A DNA stretch of 64,000 bases from Paenibacillus peoriae. GTDB taxonomy: Bacteria > Bacillota > Bacilli > Paenibacillales > Paenibacillaceae. The notes beneath the pieces were generated by a model, which worked only from the letters and a program-made list of their open reading frames with translations, was not told the origin of the DNA and searched no databases. Positions 43,099 through 52,100 of this stretch are shown here, one piece after another (within the stretch, counting starts at the first letter, position 1; each line of letters starts with the position of its first letter). The DNA lies in assembly GCF_022531965.1 (NCBI RefSeq), contig NZ_CP092831.1, positions 648,001 to 712,000 of the forward strand, read 5' to 3'. The translations under genes were made by a program, and so were the position numbers.

Positions 43099-44410
43099 AC
43101 TGGGTACGGTAATCGGTTTTACGTTTCGTCAGAAGGCGAGAACCAAATCTTTTATCATTACAACGCTGGTACTGGCCTTGCTCATTACGCTTGGTATGAA
43201 TCTGCCATATTTGATTTCTTTGTTTAAAGCAGATGGGACAGGAGGTTCGGGCACGACGGCAGCCGAGCATCATCGCTTGGGACTGATTGCCGGGAGCCGG
43301 ATAGAAGTGGCGAATCAACTGGAGAAATTCACCAAGGAGCAATCCAACCCGGCAGCCATCTGGAAGCGTTATGACAACGTACAAACACCAGCCATGCAGC
43401 AAGCCTTGAAAAATGGGGAGCTGCAAGGTTACGTACAGTTCACGGAGCCTACCGACAAGGGAGACACGTTTCCTAAAGTGGAATATGTCTCTGTAGAAAA
43501 AGAGCCATCTCCTGCTGTAATTACATTGTTGCAGACGGGACTTCAGGAAGCTAAGGTCAAAGCCATTATGGGCGGCAATGCATTGACCAGTGATCAAATT
43601 CGTGAGATTAGCACACCTGTAATAGTGGACAGCAGGGAAGTAGACGGTTCGTCTGAGGCAGGGGGAGCTGTGGGGACAGAGGAAAAAGAGACCTCTATGA
43701 TTAACTATGGTTTGGTCTATGTACTGATGATTTTATTCTTCACCTCCTCCATGATGACGGGGAATATGATTGCTGCAGAGGTGACATCGGAAAAAAGCTC
43801 ACGTATCATGGAGATTCTCATCACAAGTGTCTCACCGTTGACCCAGATGTTCGGAAAAATTATCGGCATTTTCCTGGTCGGCCTGCTGCAAATTGCTGTC
43901 TTTGCAGCCGCTGTATGTGCCAACCTTATGCTGCCGCATAATAATGTCATTCTTAGCTCAGCCGGGCTGGATCTGTCGCAACTGAATATCGCGGTGTTGG
44001 GTTATGGTCTGGTATTCTACATCCTCGGCTACTTTCTCTACGCAGTACTGTTCGCCGCGGTGGGCTCCATTGTTAGCCGTACCGAGGAGTTGGGACAGGC
44101 GATCATGCCGATTACCGTGCTGTCACTAGCAGCCTTTTATATCGGTATCTTCAATATCGCCGCATCTGATACGATTTTCGTAAAGGTTGCCGGGTACATC
44201 CCATTTTTCTCGCCAACCGTCATGCTGTTGCGGATTGGTCTGGAACGGGCGAGCCTGCTGGAAATCTGGCTGTCACTTGGTATTCTGGTCGCCTCCATTT
44301 TGATGTTCGGTTGGCTGGCCGCCAAGATCTACCGTACGGGTGTCTTAATGTATGGCAAACGTCCTTCGTTCAAAGAGCTAAGAAAAGCTATGAAGGCTTA
44401 CAAGATTTAA
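43091..44410 (+). CDS. ABC-2 permease (NatB-like)
   Basis: A 439-residue permease with one N-terminal helix (about 20-40), a long extracytoplasmic loop (about 45-215) and a five-to-six-helix C-terminal core starting MINYGLVYVLMILFFTSSMM. The motif AAEVTSEKSSRIMEILITSVSP is typical of NatB-type permeases. It overlaps the upstream ATPase by 8 bp. It is the last gene before the left end of the transposon. Confidence 0.94.
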   Translation: MNRLGTVIGFTFRQKARTKSFIITTLVLALLITLGMNLPYLISLFKADGTGGSGTTAAEHHRLGLIAGSRIEVANQLEKFTKEQSNPAAIWKRYDNVQTPAMQQALKNGELQGYVQFTEPTDKGDTFPKVEYVSVEKEPSPAVITLLQTGLQEAKVKAIMGGNALTSDQIREISTPVIVDSREVDGSSEAGGAVGTEEKETSMINYGLVYVLMILFFTSSMMTGNMIAAEVTSEKSSRIMEILITSVSPLTQMFGKIIGIFLVGLLQIAVFAAAVCANLMLPHNNVILSSAGLDLSQLNIAVLGYGLVFYILGYFLYAVLFAAVGSIVSRTEELGQAIMPITVLSLAAFYIGIFNIAASDTIFVKVAGYIPFFSPTVMLLRIGLERASLLEIWLSLGILVASILMFGWLAAKIYRTGVLMYGKRPSFKELRKAMKAYKI

Positions 44411-44431
44411 ATTTTTAGCAATACATGTGAG

Positions 44432-44457
44432 TGTGTGGTGTCATAATTAATGAGAAT
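44432..44457 (+). repeat. Left terminal inverted repeat, with flanking GTGAG duplication
   Basis: Starts TGTGTGGTGTCATAAT and ends ATGAGAAT. It is identical over 26 bases to the reverse complement of 63503-63528. The five bases before it (44427-44431) are GTGAG. Confidence 0.95.
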
Positions 44458-44500
44458 GTATTCATAATTAATGAGAAAAAAATTTCATAATTGATGAGAA
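44441..44500 (+). repeat. Three iterated 16-bp subterminal repeats
   Basis: TCATAATTAATGAGAA at 44441-44456 and 44462-44477, and TCATAATTGATGAGAA at 44485-44500, spaced 21 and 23 bases, about two helical turns. The first copy lies within the terminal repeat. They are probable transposase-binding sites. Only one copy is visible at the right end. The rest of 44411-44820 has no gene. Confidence 0.92.
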
Positions 44501-44630
44501 ATGAATATTTATACACTAGTATACATCGGTGGAGTTATTGTATGGTGTCCGAATATAAGAAGATGGCGAAGAAATAAACTATTTGAGGGGAATGATTTAA
44601 AATGACAAAAGAAAAGGATTAGTACTGTAA

Positions 44631-44770
44631 AAATAAAGTAATAGACTGGAGTCGTTGACTTAACAACGTTTTCGAATTGAAGAACCGTCAACTTTTGAGA
44701 AATAAGTTTTAGACTAATCCATTAAATGAAACAGCGGCAGAACAAGACCTGATAAATAAGGTCTTAGACT
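44631..44770 (+). repeat. Three forward copies of a 17-bp motif (nested element, left side)
   Basis: The motif AAATAANGTNNTAGACT occurs at 44631-44647, at 44700-44715 (one base shorter) and at 44754-44770. Spacings are 69 and 54 bases. Two inverted copies lie at 45934-45993. Spaced copies on one side and packed copies on the other recall Tn7 left and right ends. Confidence 0.85.
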
Positions 44771-44778
44771 GCCGCTGT
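44731..44778. terminator. Long hairpin, probable terminator of the frameshifted gene
   Basis: ACAGCGGCAG/CTGCCGCTGT, with an inner stem AAGACCT/AGGTCTT. It overlaps the third 17-bp motif. T-rich sequence follows on the plus side and A-rich on the left. Confidence 0.5.
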
Positions 44779-44820
44779 TGTTGTTAAACTAACGTTTCCC
44801 GTTAGTCTAACATTACATAT

Positions 44821-45692
44821 TTAACTATTTATAAAGTTTTTTAAATCATTTTCTATAAAGTGATTTGGTTTCCATCCTTTTATTAGCTTATCTACTAAAA
44901 ATGTATCTACCGCACTCAATGAAATTCCTAATAAAGTGCCAGCTCCTGAGCCACCTACTGTATTAAGTAAACCTGCACCTGTAAACAGCCCAACCTGATT
45001 GTTTTAGATGGTAATTTCTCAGCCCAAGTATTTGCATTATTAGCATTAAAGTATTCCTGTATTAAATTAGCTTCTGGGGGTAAATCACCAATAAACTCCT
45101 TGAATTTTCTACTATTTTCATATATAGATATATACTCTGAAAAAGTCTTTTCCCCGGAATTCAAAACTCCTCTAACATTTCCAGTTTTCAGTACAAAATT
45201 ATTAAATGTTTCTATACTATTACTTCCACTAACGATTTTGTTATAAAGGGAATCAAATCTGTTCGCAATTAAGATAGAAGATGATGGGCTTAATTGGAAA
45301 TCCGATGAGTGCTTTGACCATACTTCAAAGCTAGAAAAAGTCGAAAAATAACTTCCTAGAAATGAGAGAGGGTCAATTATCTCTTTACTAATATTATGTT
45401 CTAATTCATATCTTTTTAAAAGAGCATCATCTTCATCCATTGAGGTAAACATTATTTCTGTTTTATCATCGTGGTGGAAAGTTCTAGTAACTGGTACAAC
45501 CCAGAAATAAACTAATTCAATATTTTCTTTGTGTTCTTCTAAAAATGGAATAAATTCAGCGGGATGGACTTGTGAAAACAAACGATTTAACAGATTCTCA
45601 TTGACGATTATTTTTACCTTATCATAAAAAATTGCTTTCTCTGCTATTGTCCCTAAATCGCAATCACTAGAAACACATATACTTTCAAACAT
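44821..45692 (-). pseudogene. Unrecognised gene broken by a frameshift near its 3' end
   Basis: From ATG 45692 (MFESICVSSDCDLGTIAEKA; GGAGG eight bases upstream) the frame runs to a stop at 44955. A one-base shift near 44,995-45,000 restores VGLFTGAGLLNTVGGSGAGT, then SLSAVDTFLVDKLIKGWKPN, to a natural-looking stop at 44821. The corrected protein is about 290 residues, mostly helical, with a Gly-rich C-terminal segment that could be membrane-active. I do not recognise the family. It lies between the forward and inverted 17-bp motifs, so it is the likely cargo of the nested element. Confidence 0.65.
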
Positions 45693-45933
45693 TACAGCAA
45701 CCTCCATATAATCCACATGGTATAATCTACCATTACTAATCTGCTGCATTAATTCAAGTACATTTATTCACAATCCATATAGTAATTTTAACATAAAGAC
45801 TCAATAATAAATCACTCCCCCCTTATGAGGGATCAATATTTTTTACAATGCTACAACCATACTAGTTATTGAAATCTCATGGTTAACCTATCTGTCCGTT
45901 AGCTTAATGAAGCATCGTCAGTCTCTCTATTTT

Positions 45934-46003
45934 CTCAGTCTACAACTTTATTTGCTGAGAAAATACTTTATTTTTTAGTCTAGAACGTTATTTTCTCCTG
46001 ACA
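45934..46003 (-). repeat. Packed inverted copies of the 17-bp motif (nested element, right side)
   Basis: On the minus strand AAATAACGTTCTAGACT (45977-45993) and AAATAAAGTTGTAGACT (within 45934-45953) flank a partial copy AAATAAAGTATTTTCT (45954-45973). The stretch ends TGACA at 45999-46003, so read from the right it begins TGTCAGGAGAAAAT, a TGT-type transposon end. I found no matching 5-bp duplication on the left. The rest of 45693-46570 shows no gene beyond a C-terminal-like fragment (TTGSMLKEARRMMGSES, about 46055-46121). Confidence 0.75.
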
Positions 46004-46160
46004 ATTAAAATATGCTGATGTTATTGAGTATTGTGGTACTACTGATTCTTTGGGGTGGCTAATGAGTACAACAGGTTCAATGCTAAAAGAAGCCAGGAGA
46101 ATGATGGGCTCGGAGTCTTAAGTAGGATAGGAAAGTAAATAATATGTAATTTCTCCGAAT

Positions 46161-46191
46161 AGGTAGGTTCAATTGCGAACCTACCTTTTTT
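46161..46191 (+). terminator. Terminator hairpin
   Basis: AGGTAGGTTC/GAACCTACCT, followed by TTTTT. It follows the short gene fragment ending at about 46121. Confidence 0.8.
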
Positions 46192-46570
46192 CATTGAATA
46201 CAGTTATAGCTATTTCTATAAATAAAAAAATTATTTGTATTATGCGACATAAGGACAATTTATTTTTAAATATATCTTTTAAGAAAATCTAATATAAACG
46301 TATTATTTATATCAGATTCATTTAAGTATAAACTGCTACTTATAAGCCTAACTTTATGCAAATGCAATAATTAGAAAGGAGATAGGGCTGAATTGTGAAG
46401 AGGTTTTTCGTCTTTTTACAAATGAGATCTACGCTAAATGCTTCTCTTAACTCATTTTAATTTAGTTACCAAAATACCTTCTACAGTTCGGGCGCTTACT
46501 CATCTGAAAAATTCATTACACATCAAAACTTAATTAACGCGAAAAACATAACTTATTTGGAGGAATATCA

Positions 46571-46792
46571 TTGAAAATCAAAGTGCTGATTCAATTTCTT
46601 ATTTATTTATGTCTATATTGTAATGATAGAAGTACACTATGGTTATTAACTATAAGGAGCAAAAAAATAAAACATAAGAATGTGAGAAAGATTAATTTTT
46701 TAGTTTTGCTATCTCTCTCATTCATACTACCTTGGTATCTGAAAATCTTATTCATCTTACCTTGCTTAAAAATAACAGTGTATATGCTCTGA
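46571..46792 (+). CDS. Possible small hydrophobic protein
   Basis: TTG 46571 has GGAGG eight bases upstream and opens a 73-residue frame with two hydrophobic stretches (LIQFLIYLCLY; FLVLLSLSFILPWYLKILFIL). I do not recognise it. It may be a gene fragment. Confidence 0.3.
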   Translation: MKIKVLIQFLIYLCLYCNDRSTLWLLTIRSKKIKHKNVRKINFLVLLSLSFILPWYLKILFILPCLKITVYML

Positions 46793-46832
46793 ATAAAAAT
46801 GGTTCCCTGTATCTTTGTTACATACAACTTGA

Positions 46833-47843
46833 TTAGGAAGACTTCGTGGAGCCTCTATGAACGATGCATGTCTCAAGATGAATGGTCTCATTCCGTCGAT
46901 CCGGCTGCTCCAATCGAGCCAACAAGGACTCAACGACGCGTGTACCGAGTCCGTACGGATAAGTATGTACGGTCGTGAGCGGAGGATCGATAATCTTGGC
47001 ATTAGCAATATCGTCAAAACCTGTTACCTCGATTTGTCCAGGAACATCGATGTGCAACTCCTTTAGCGCACGAATAACCGAAATTCCAATATCATCGTTG
47101 GCACAAACAAATGCTGTCGGAAGCTTTGGAAGCTGCTTCAACTGTTCAAGCATCCACTCAACAGATAGATAAGGATTGTTGTCCTCAAGCTTGATGCTGA
47201 ACGTCTCTCCAGATGAAGCGCGATGCATCCGGAGGGCTTGATCGTAACCAAGCCAACGCTCATAGAAGCTTCGACAGTGATTGTGGTCTCCGATAAATCC
47301 AATCTCCGAATGGCCGCGTCCAATGAGAGAACGAGTAAGATTGTATGTCGTGCGGTGATTCTCCATCAAGAGGATGTCGAATTTGTGTGGAGAGTTCAAC
47401 GACTCTGGCAAAAAATCGATAAATACCGTTGGAATGCCCGTGTTTAGAATAGTTTCAATATAGGCTTCTTGGAAGATCTCAATACAAACAATTCCGTTCA
47501 CATTTGATTGGTTAATATTGGAGGGAAGTGTGCATGAATGGATATCCTCAGGATTGACAAGAGATAAGATCAGATTAAAGCCTTCAGCGCGCAGGGAGGT
47601 TTCCATTCCTTTAATCGTTTCAGAGTAGAAGCTGATGGCGTTAATGTCCCCTCGTGTAAGAAGAGCAATATTGCCTCCATTCATAAAACTGTAGTTTTTG
47701 TATTTCATCTCCGCTGCTTTTTGGATTACTCTCTTTTTTGTGCCCTCTGGAATTTGCGGATGGTTGTTGAGGGCTTTGGATATGGTATTTCGAGACAGCC
47801 CCATTGCATCCGCGATGTCTTGAACCGTTACTTTCTCAGCCAT
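46833..47843 (-). CDS. LacI-family regulator 1 of the fructan module
   Basis: A 336-residue protein. The helix-turn-helix is VTVQDIADAMGLSRNTISKA, with hinge helix region and periplasmic-binding-like effector domain ending GFDDIANAKIIDPPLTTVHT. It is a clear paralog of the regulator at 55339: both share the unusual SRNT, K(N/Q)(Y/F)S(F/Y)M and VFIDF/CxxD stretches. I chose ATG 47843 (AAAGGAGC upstream). It is divergent from the secreted fructanase, about 1.3 kb away. Confidence 0.94.
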   Translation of the reverse strand: MAEKVTVQDIADAMGLSRNTISKALNNHPQIPEGTKKRVIQKAAEMKYKNYSFMNGGNIALLTRGDINAISFYSETIKGMETSLRAEGFNLILSLVNPEDIHSCTLPSNINQSNVNGIVCIEIFQEAYIETILNTGIPTVFIDFLPESLNSPHKFDILLMENHRTTYNLTRSLIGRGHSEIGFIGDHNHCRSFYERWLGYDQALRMHRASSGETFSIKLEDNNPYLSVEWMLEQLKQLPKLPTAFVCANDDIGISVIRALKELHIDVPGQIEVTGFDDIANAKIIDPPLTTVHTYPYGLGTRVVESLLARLEQPDRRNETIHLETCIVHRGSTKSS

Positions 47844-47897
47844 AATAAGCTCCTTTTTATCCTGCTTCATAAAATCTTAGATGATAAACAAAAATTT

Positions 47898-47912
47898 ATT
47901 CAAATGTAAATG
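47898..47912. promoter_or_regulatory. Candidate LacI operator upstream of regulator 1
   Basis: ATTCAAATGTAAATG, 55 bases upstream of the regulator start. The core TTCAAATG recurs at 56453 and 56623 in front of the second regulator and the importer. Confidence 0.5.
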
Positions 47913-48170
47913 TGAATGTGGTTTTTAGCTTGAAAACAATTCTTTGATCTTGCATACTGCTAATAAACATTCCCCTCTTATACTACACTACTCTTTGCCT
48001 TTTTTGTAGTAAGAGTTAGATAAAAAAGATTCTATACTATTAGGATAAATCGGTGTTCTTCTAAGAAAAGAAAGAGAGCTAGACCCCTTCTCGTGAGGGT
48101 TTGCTATCAAGGAAATATATAAACTTAAACAAGTAACAGAGTGAGTGGGATTTTCATTGCTTTTTATTTT

Positions 48171-48184
48171 TGAAAGCGCTATAC
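48171..48184 (+). promoter_or_regulatory. Weak cre-like site
   Basis: TGAAAGCGCTATAC fits TGWAANCGNTNWCA at 12 of 14 positions, failing at the last two. It lies in the long space between regulator 1 and the fructanase gene. Confidence 0.35.
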
Positions 48185-48309
48185 TTTTGGTTATATAAAT
48201 TAATGTTTATAAATATTGATTATAAATGTAAACTTGATGAACAATTAAATGCACAAGTATAAGTATTTTGAGGGTAAGGATGGAGGTAAACTAAAATGAG
48301 CTCTGTATA

Positions 48310-48935
48310 ACCGGCTGTGATTTTATTGAGCTTTTCCGCCGGATAGCCAAATTACAGATTCGCTACACAACTCCTAAGACGGGGTCGAAAATTACAAACA
48401 CTGAGTATTCTGCGGCGGGTCTTGCCGTTCCCGTTGGCTGGGAAACCGATGTCAATGCAGCAGTTTATAGCGAGATTTAAATGGGGTGCTGCGTAAGGAT
48501 TCCTACTGCTTGTAATATATCGTAGGTACGGGGGGGCGGTGTTAGTGTTTATTCGGAAGGTGAAATTATACATATACTTGTATATCCGAAGAGTGGACAA
48601 ATGCTGACCAGACGGCATTCTGAAGATGAATTCGTTAACATAGGGACGCCTTGAAGGCCATTGAAGCCAGATGAGAAAAAGGACCACGAGCTGCCGTTGA
48701 ACCATATCGCATTAGATATGGAAGCCTTCTATATTGCTGGTCCATAAACCCGTGTCATTTTACTTTTGTCAACTCACAAAATTTTTTGGGCGGCGTTATG
48801 CAGCTGCTGCTGATTTTCCCGCTGAACCGGTAGGTTGTGCTCCGGAACCTGAACGGTTATTTCAATTTAAGTGCCATCTTGGAGCATAAGGATGAGTATA
48901 GTGTTCCACCGGGCTCGGATATTATTGAAAATTAA
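48310..48935 (+). pseudogene. Heavily decayed coding sequence, unrecognised
   Basis: Plus-strand pieces look coding but lie in different frames: IELFRRIAKLQIRYTTPKTG followed by TEYSAAGLAVPVGWETDVNA (48330-48479); VGTGGGVSVYSEGEIIHILV after a shift in a G run near 48,530; and LNGYFNLSAILEHKDEYSVP ending at 48935. At least two shifts and internal stops separate them. I cannot name the family. Confidence 0.4.
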
Positions 48936-49058
48936 CAAAAAGGGAAAGAGAGAGGGGAGTCGGAGTTTGAACATTCCCAATAGTCTCGTTCAAATCCTAA
49001 AATAGAAATCACAAGTTCAAGCTCTATATATTTTATAACAAATTTAATATGCTATTCC

Positions 49059-49107
49059 GGCCAGTTACTGTGCTGTAACTGGCCGCCTTCTACTTTTTTG
49101 GTAGAAG
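49059..49107 (+). promoter_or_regulatory. Tandem hairpins in the fructanase leader
   Basis: GGCCAGTTAC/GTAACTGGCC (49059-49084) is followed by CTTCTAC/GTAGAAG (49086-49107), 37 bases before the start codon. The first may end an upstream transcript. Together they could attenuate or stabilise the fructanase message. Confidence 0.55.
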
Positions 49108-49143
49108 ATGATTATTCCGTAGAGTAGAAATGGAGGGTAATCG

Positions 49144-52100
49144 ATGAAAAAGAAATTCAAAGCTGTGCTGCACATCCTCATGGTGATGGCTATTATTATG
49201 ACTTCATCTGGAGTTTACGCCGCTAGTCCTGATACCGGCTGGGCTGCACGGGCGGAAGGTAACACAGTAAAATCGGAAAAGGAGGGTCTTTCTATTTTTG
49301 AAAACGTTATAAATCTAAATACAAATTTGACAGGATGGCAGGTAAAAGGAAATGGCAAGTGGGGAGATGCCGCAGAAGGGCTCCTGCTGACATCTGATCC
49401 GCAGGAGGACGTGATGGCCATCTCAGAAACAATAGCAGATGATTTCCTGTATGAAGCCGATGTTATGATCAAGGATATGCAAGCGGATGCTTCTTTGCTC
49501 TTCCGTTCCAATGAAGACGGATTGAATTCGTATATGCTTCAAATTGCACCGCAGTCCGGTATTATCCGTTTAAAAGATGCGGGCAGTGGAGCAGGTAAAT
49601 TAAATGAAGAGCATCCGGTTTCGCTCAAGAAAGGGGAGATCTATCATCTCAAGGTAAAAGCTGAAGGGGCCTCGCTGAAAGTATATTGGGGAACTCAATA
49701 TAAGCCTGTGATTGATGTTCAAGACAGTTCATACCGATCTGGCCGCCTTGGACTTCACGTCTGGGATGGGTCAGCCTTGTTCCAAAACATAACCGTTAGC
49801 GATCTGAAAGGGAATCTGGGTTTGGTACTTGTGAAAAAAGGACAGTGGCAGCCTGACCTCAGCGGCCAAAAAGGAACGTCTGTGAACCAGAGCAAGGCTC
49901 AGCAAATCTATAGCAGGCAAGCTGCTGACTTTGTATATGAAGGAACAATCGTTTTCCGCTCCGATGCTGCTGCCGCTCTAGCTTTCCGGTCCTCTACCGA
50001 TGGAACACGTGGATATGAAGCTACTCTGGTGAAGGAAGGAGAGCAGGTCCGCGTATCGCTGACGAAAGCGGATGGAACTGCAATTGCAGGCTCAGAGCGA
50101 CCTTATCCGAGCTTAGCGGGGGCGAAGCATTATATGGAAGTAAAGGCAATGGGTAACCGGATTCAAGTTTTCGTGGACGGTTATACTCCACCAGCAATCG
50201 ATGTAACGGATCATTCGTATTCAACAGGAAACGCCGGTCTTGTTGTGAAAAAGGGAAGCGCTTACTTTCAGGATGCTTATGTCACGGAGTCTAATAATTA
50301 TTATACTGAAACCTATCGTCCCCAGTATCATTATACACCGATCCGTGGGTACGCCAGTGACCCGAACGGGTTGGTCTATTTCGAAGGTGAATACCATCTT
50401 TTCCATCAGGATGGAGGCACATGGGCCCATGCCGTCAGCAAGGATATGCTGAGCTGGAAACGTCTGCCGATTGCACTTCCGTGGAATGATTACGGGCATA
50501 TCTGGTCCGGATCTGCTGTGGCGGATGTAACGAATACTTCAGGCTTATTTACGGATTCGGGCGGCAAAGGTCTGATCGCCTATTATACTTCCTATAACCC
50601 GGATGGTCCTAATGGCAACCAGCGCATTGGCCTTGCTTACAGCAAGGATCAGGGGCGTACGTGGCATTATGCCAAGAATCGTCCGATCGTGGTTGAGAAC
50701 CCCGGCAAGAACGGGGAAGAACCGGGGGGGTGGGATTTCCGCGACCCTAAGGTGATTCGCGATGACGAGCATAATCGCTGGGTCATGGTAGTGTCCGGTG
50801 GTGATCATATCCGGTTCTTTACATCGGCTAATTTGCTGGACTGGACGTTGACCGACAATTGGGGTTATGGAGATTATGTTCGTGGCGGTGTGTGGGAATG
50901 CCCTGACCTGTTCCCACTGGTCGTGCAGGAAACGTCAGAGAAGAAGTGGGTTCTCATGATCAGTACAGGGGCGAATTCGGCAACAGGAGGATCGGATTCT
51001 GAATATTTTGTGGGAAGTCTGACTGCAGAGGGGAAATTCGTAAATGACAATCCGGCAGGAAAGGTGCTGAGAACGGATTTTGGCAAGGAGTATTATGCAT
51101 CCATGTCTTTCTCGGACATGACGGATGGGCGCAGAGTGATGTTGGCGTGGATGTCCAACTGGGATTATCCGTTCGCTTTTCCGACTTCGGGCTGGAAGGG
51201 GGGACTGACTGTTCCGAGAGAGGTTGCTCTGGTCATGACCCCAGACGGACTCCGTCTCGCCCAGGGTCCGATCAAGGAGATGGAACATCTGCGCAGCAGG
51301 CTGTTCTCTGTAACTGACAAGATGATCAATCCATCTTCTCAAAACCTGCTGAAGGGACTTGTTTCTGGAGCATATGAGATTGAAGCCGAACTGGAGATTC
51401 CGGCTGGAAGTAACGTAACAGAGTTTGGTTTTAATCTACGTGAAGGTGTGAATCAGAAGACTGTGGTGGGTTATAAGCCAGGCGAAAGTAAATTGTTCGT
51501 GGATCGCTCTGCTTCCGGAGCTACGGATTTCTCCAATCTGTTTACCACAAGACATGAAACGGGGATGAAAGCCGAGAACAAGCGGATCCAGATGCGGATT
51601 TTGGTGGATGAATCCTCTGTTGAGGTCTTCGCTAATGGAGGCAAGGTGGTTTTCTCCGAGGTCATATTTCCTGATCCGGCCAGTAGGGAGATGAGCTTCT
51701 ATAATCAGGGTGGCAATGTGAAGATTGTTTCTCTGTCGGTAAACAAGCTTGGATCAGTGTGGAATTCGGATAACGATTCGCCACTACGGATTGCAATGGA
51801 CACGGGTGACCGTGAACTAGGGATAGGGCAAAGCGAAACGCTGCGGGCGGCAGTGGAGAATGGGCCTGGCAATGGTGTTCACCCGCTGGAGTGGAAATCC
51901 AGTAATGCCAAGGTGGTAGGCATAAAGGGAGCCGGCGCTTCTCAGGCAACTCTTATGGCCAAAAAAGAGGGCGAGTCCGTCATTACTGTATCCACCCCGA
52001 ATGGAAAGGCATCCGCCAGCCTTCTTGTAAAAGTCTCTGGCGGCGAGTTTCATACCAGTCTCAGCGGCTGGACCCCAGATCCGTCAATGGCTTCATGGGT

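Noticed and set aside
44441..44500. The 16-bp repeats as a CRISPR array
   Set aside because: The repeats are too short and the spacers are only 5-7 bases; no cas genes are present.
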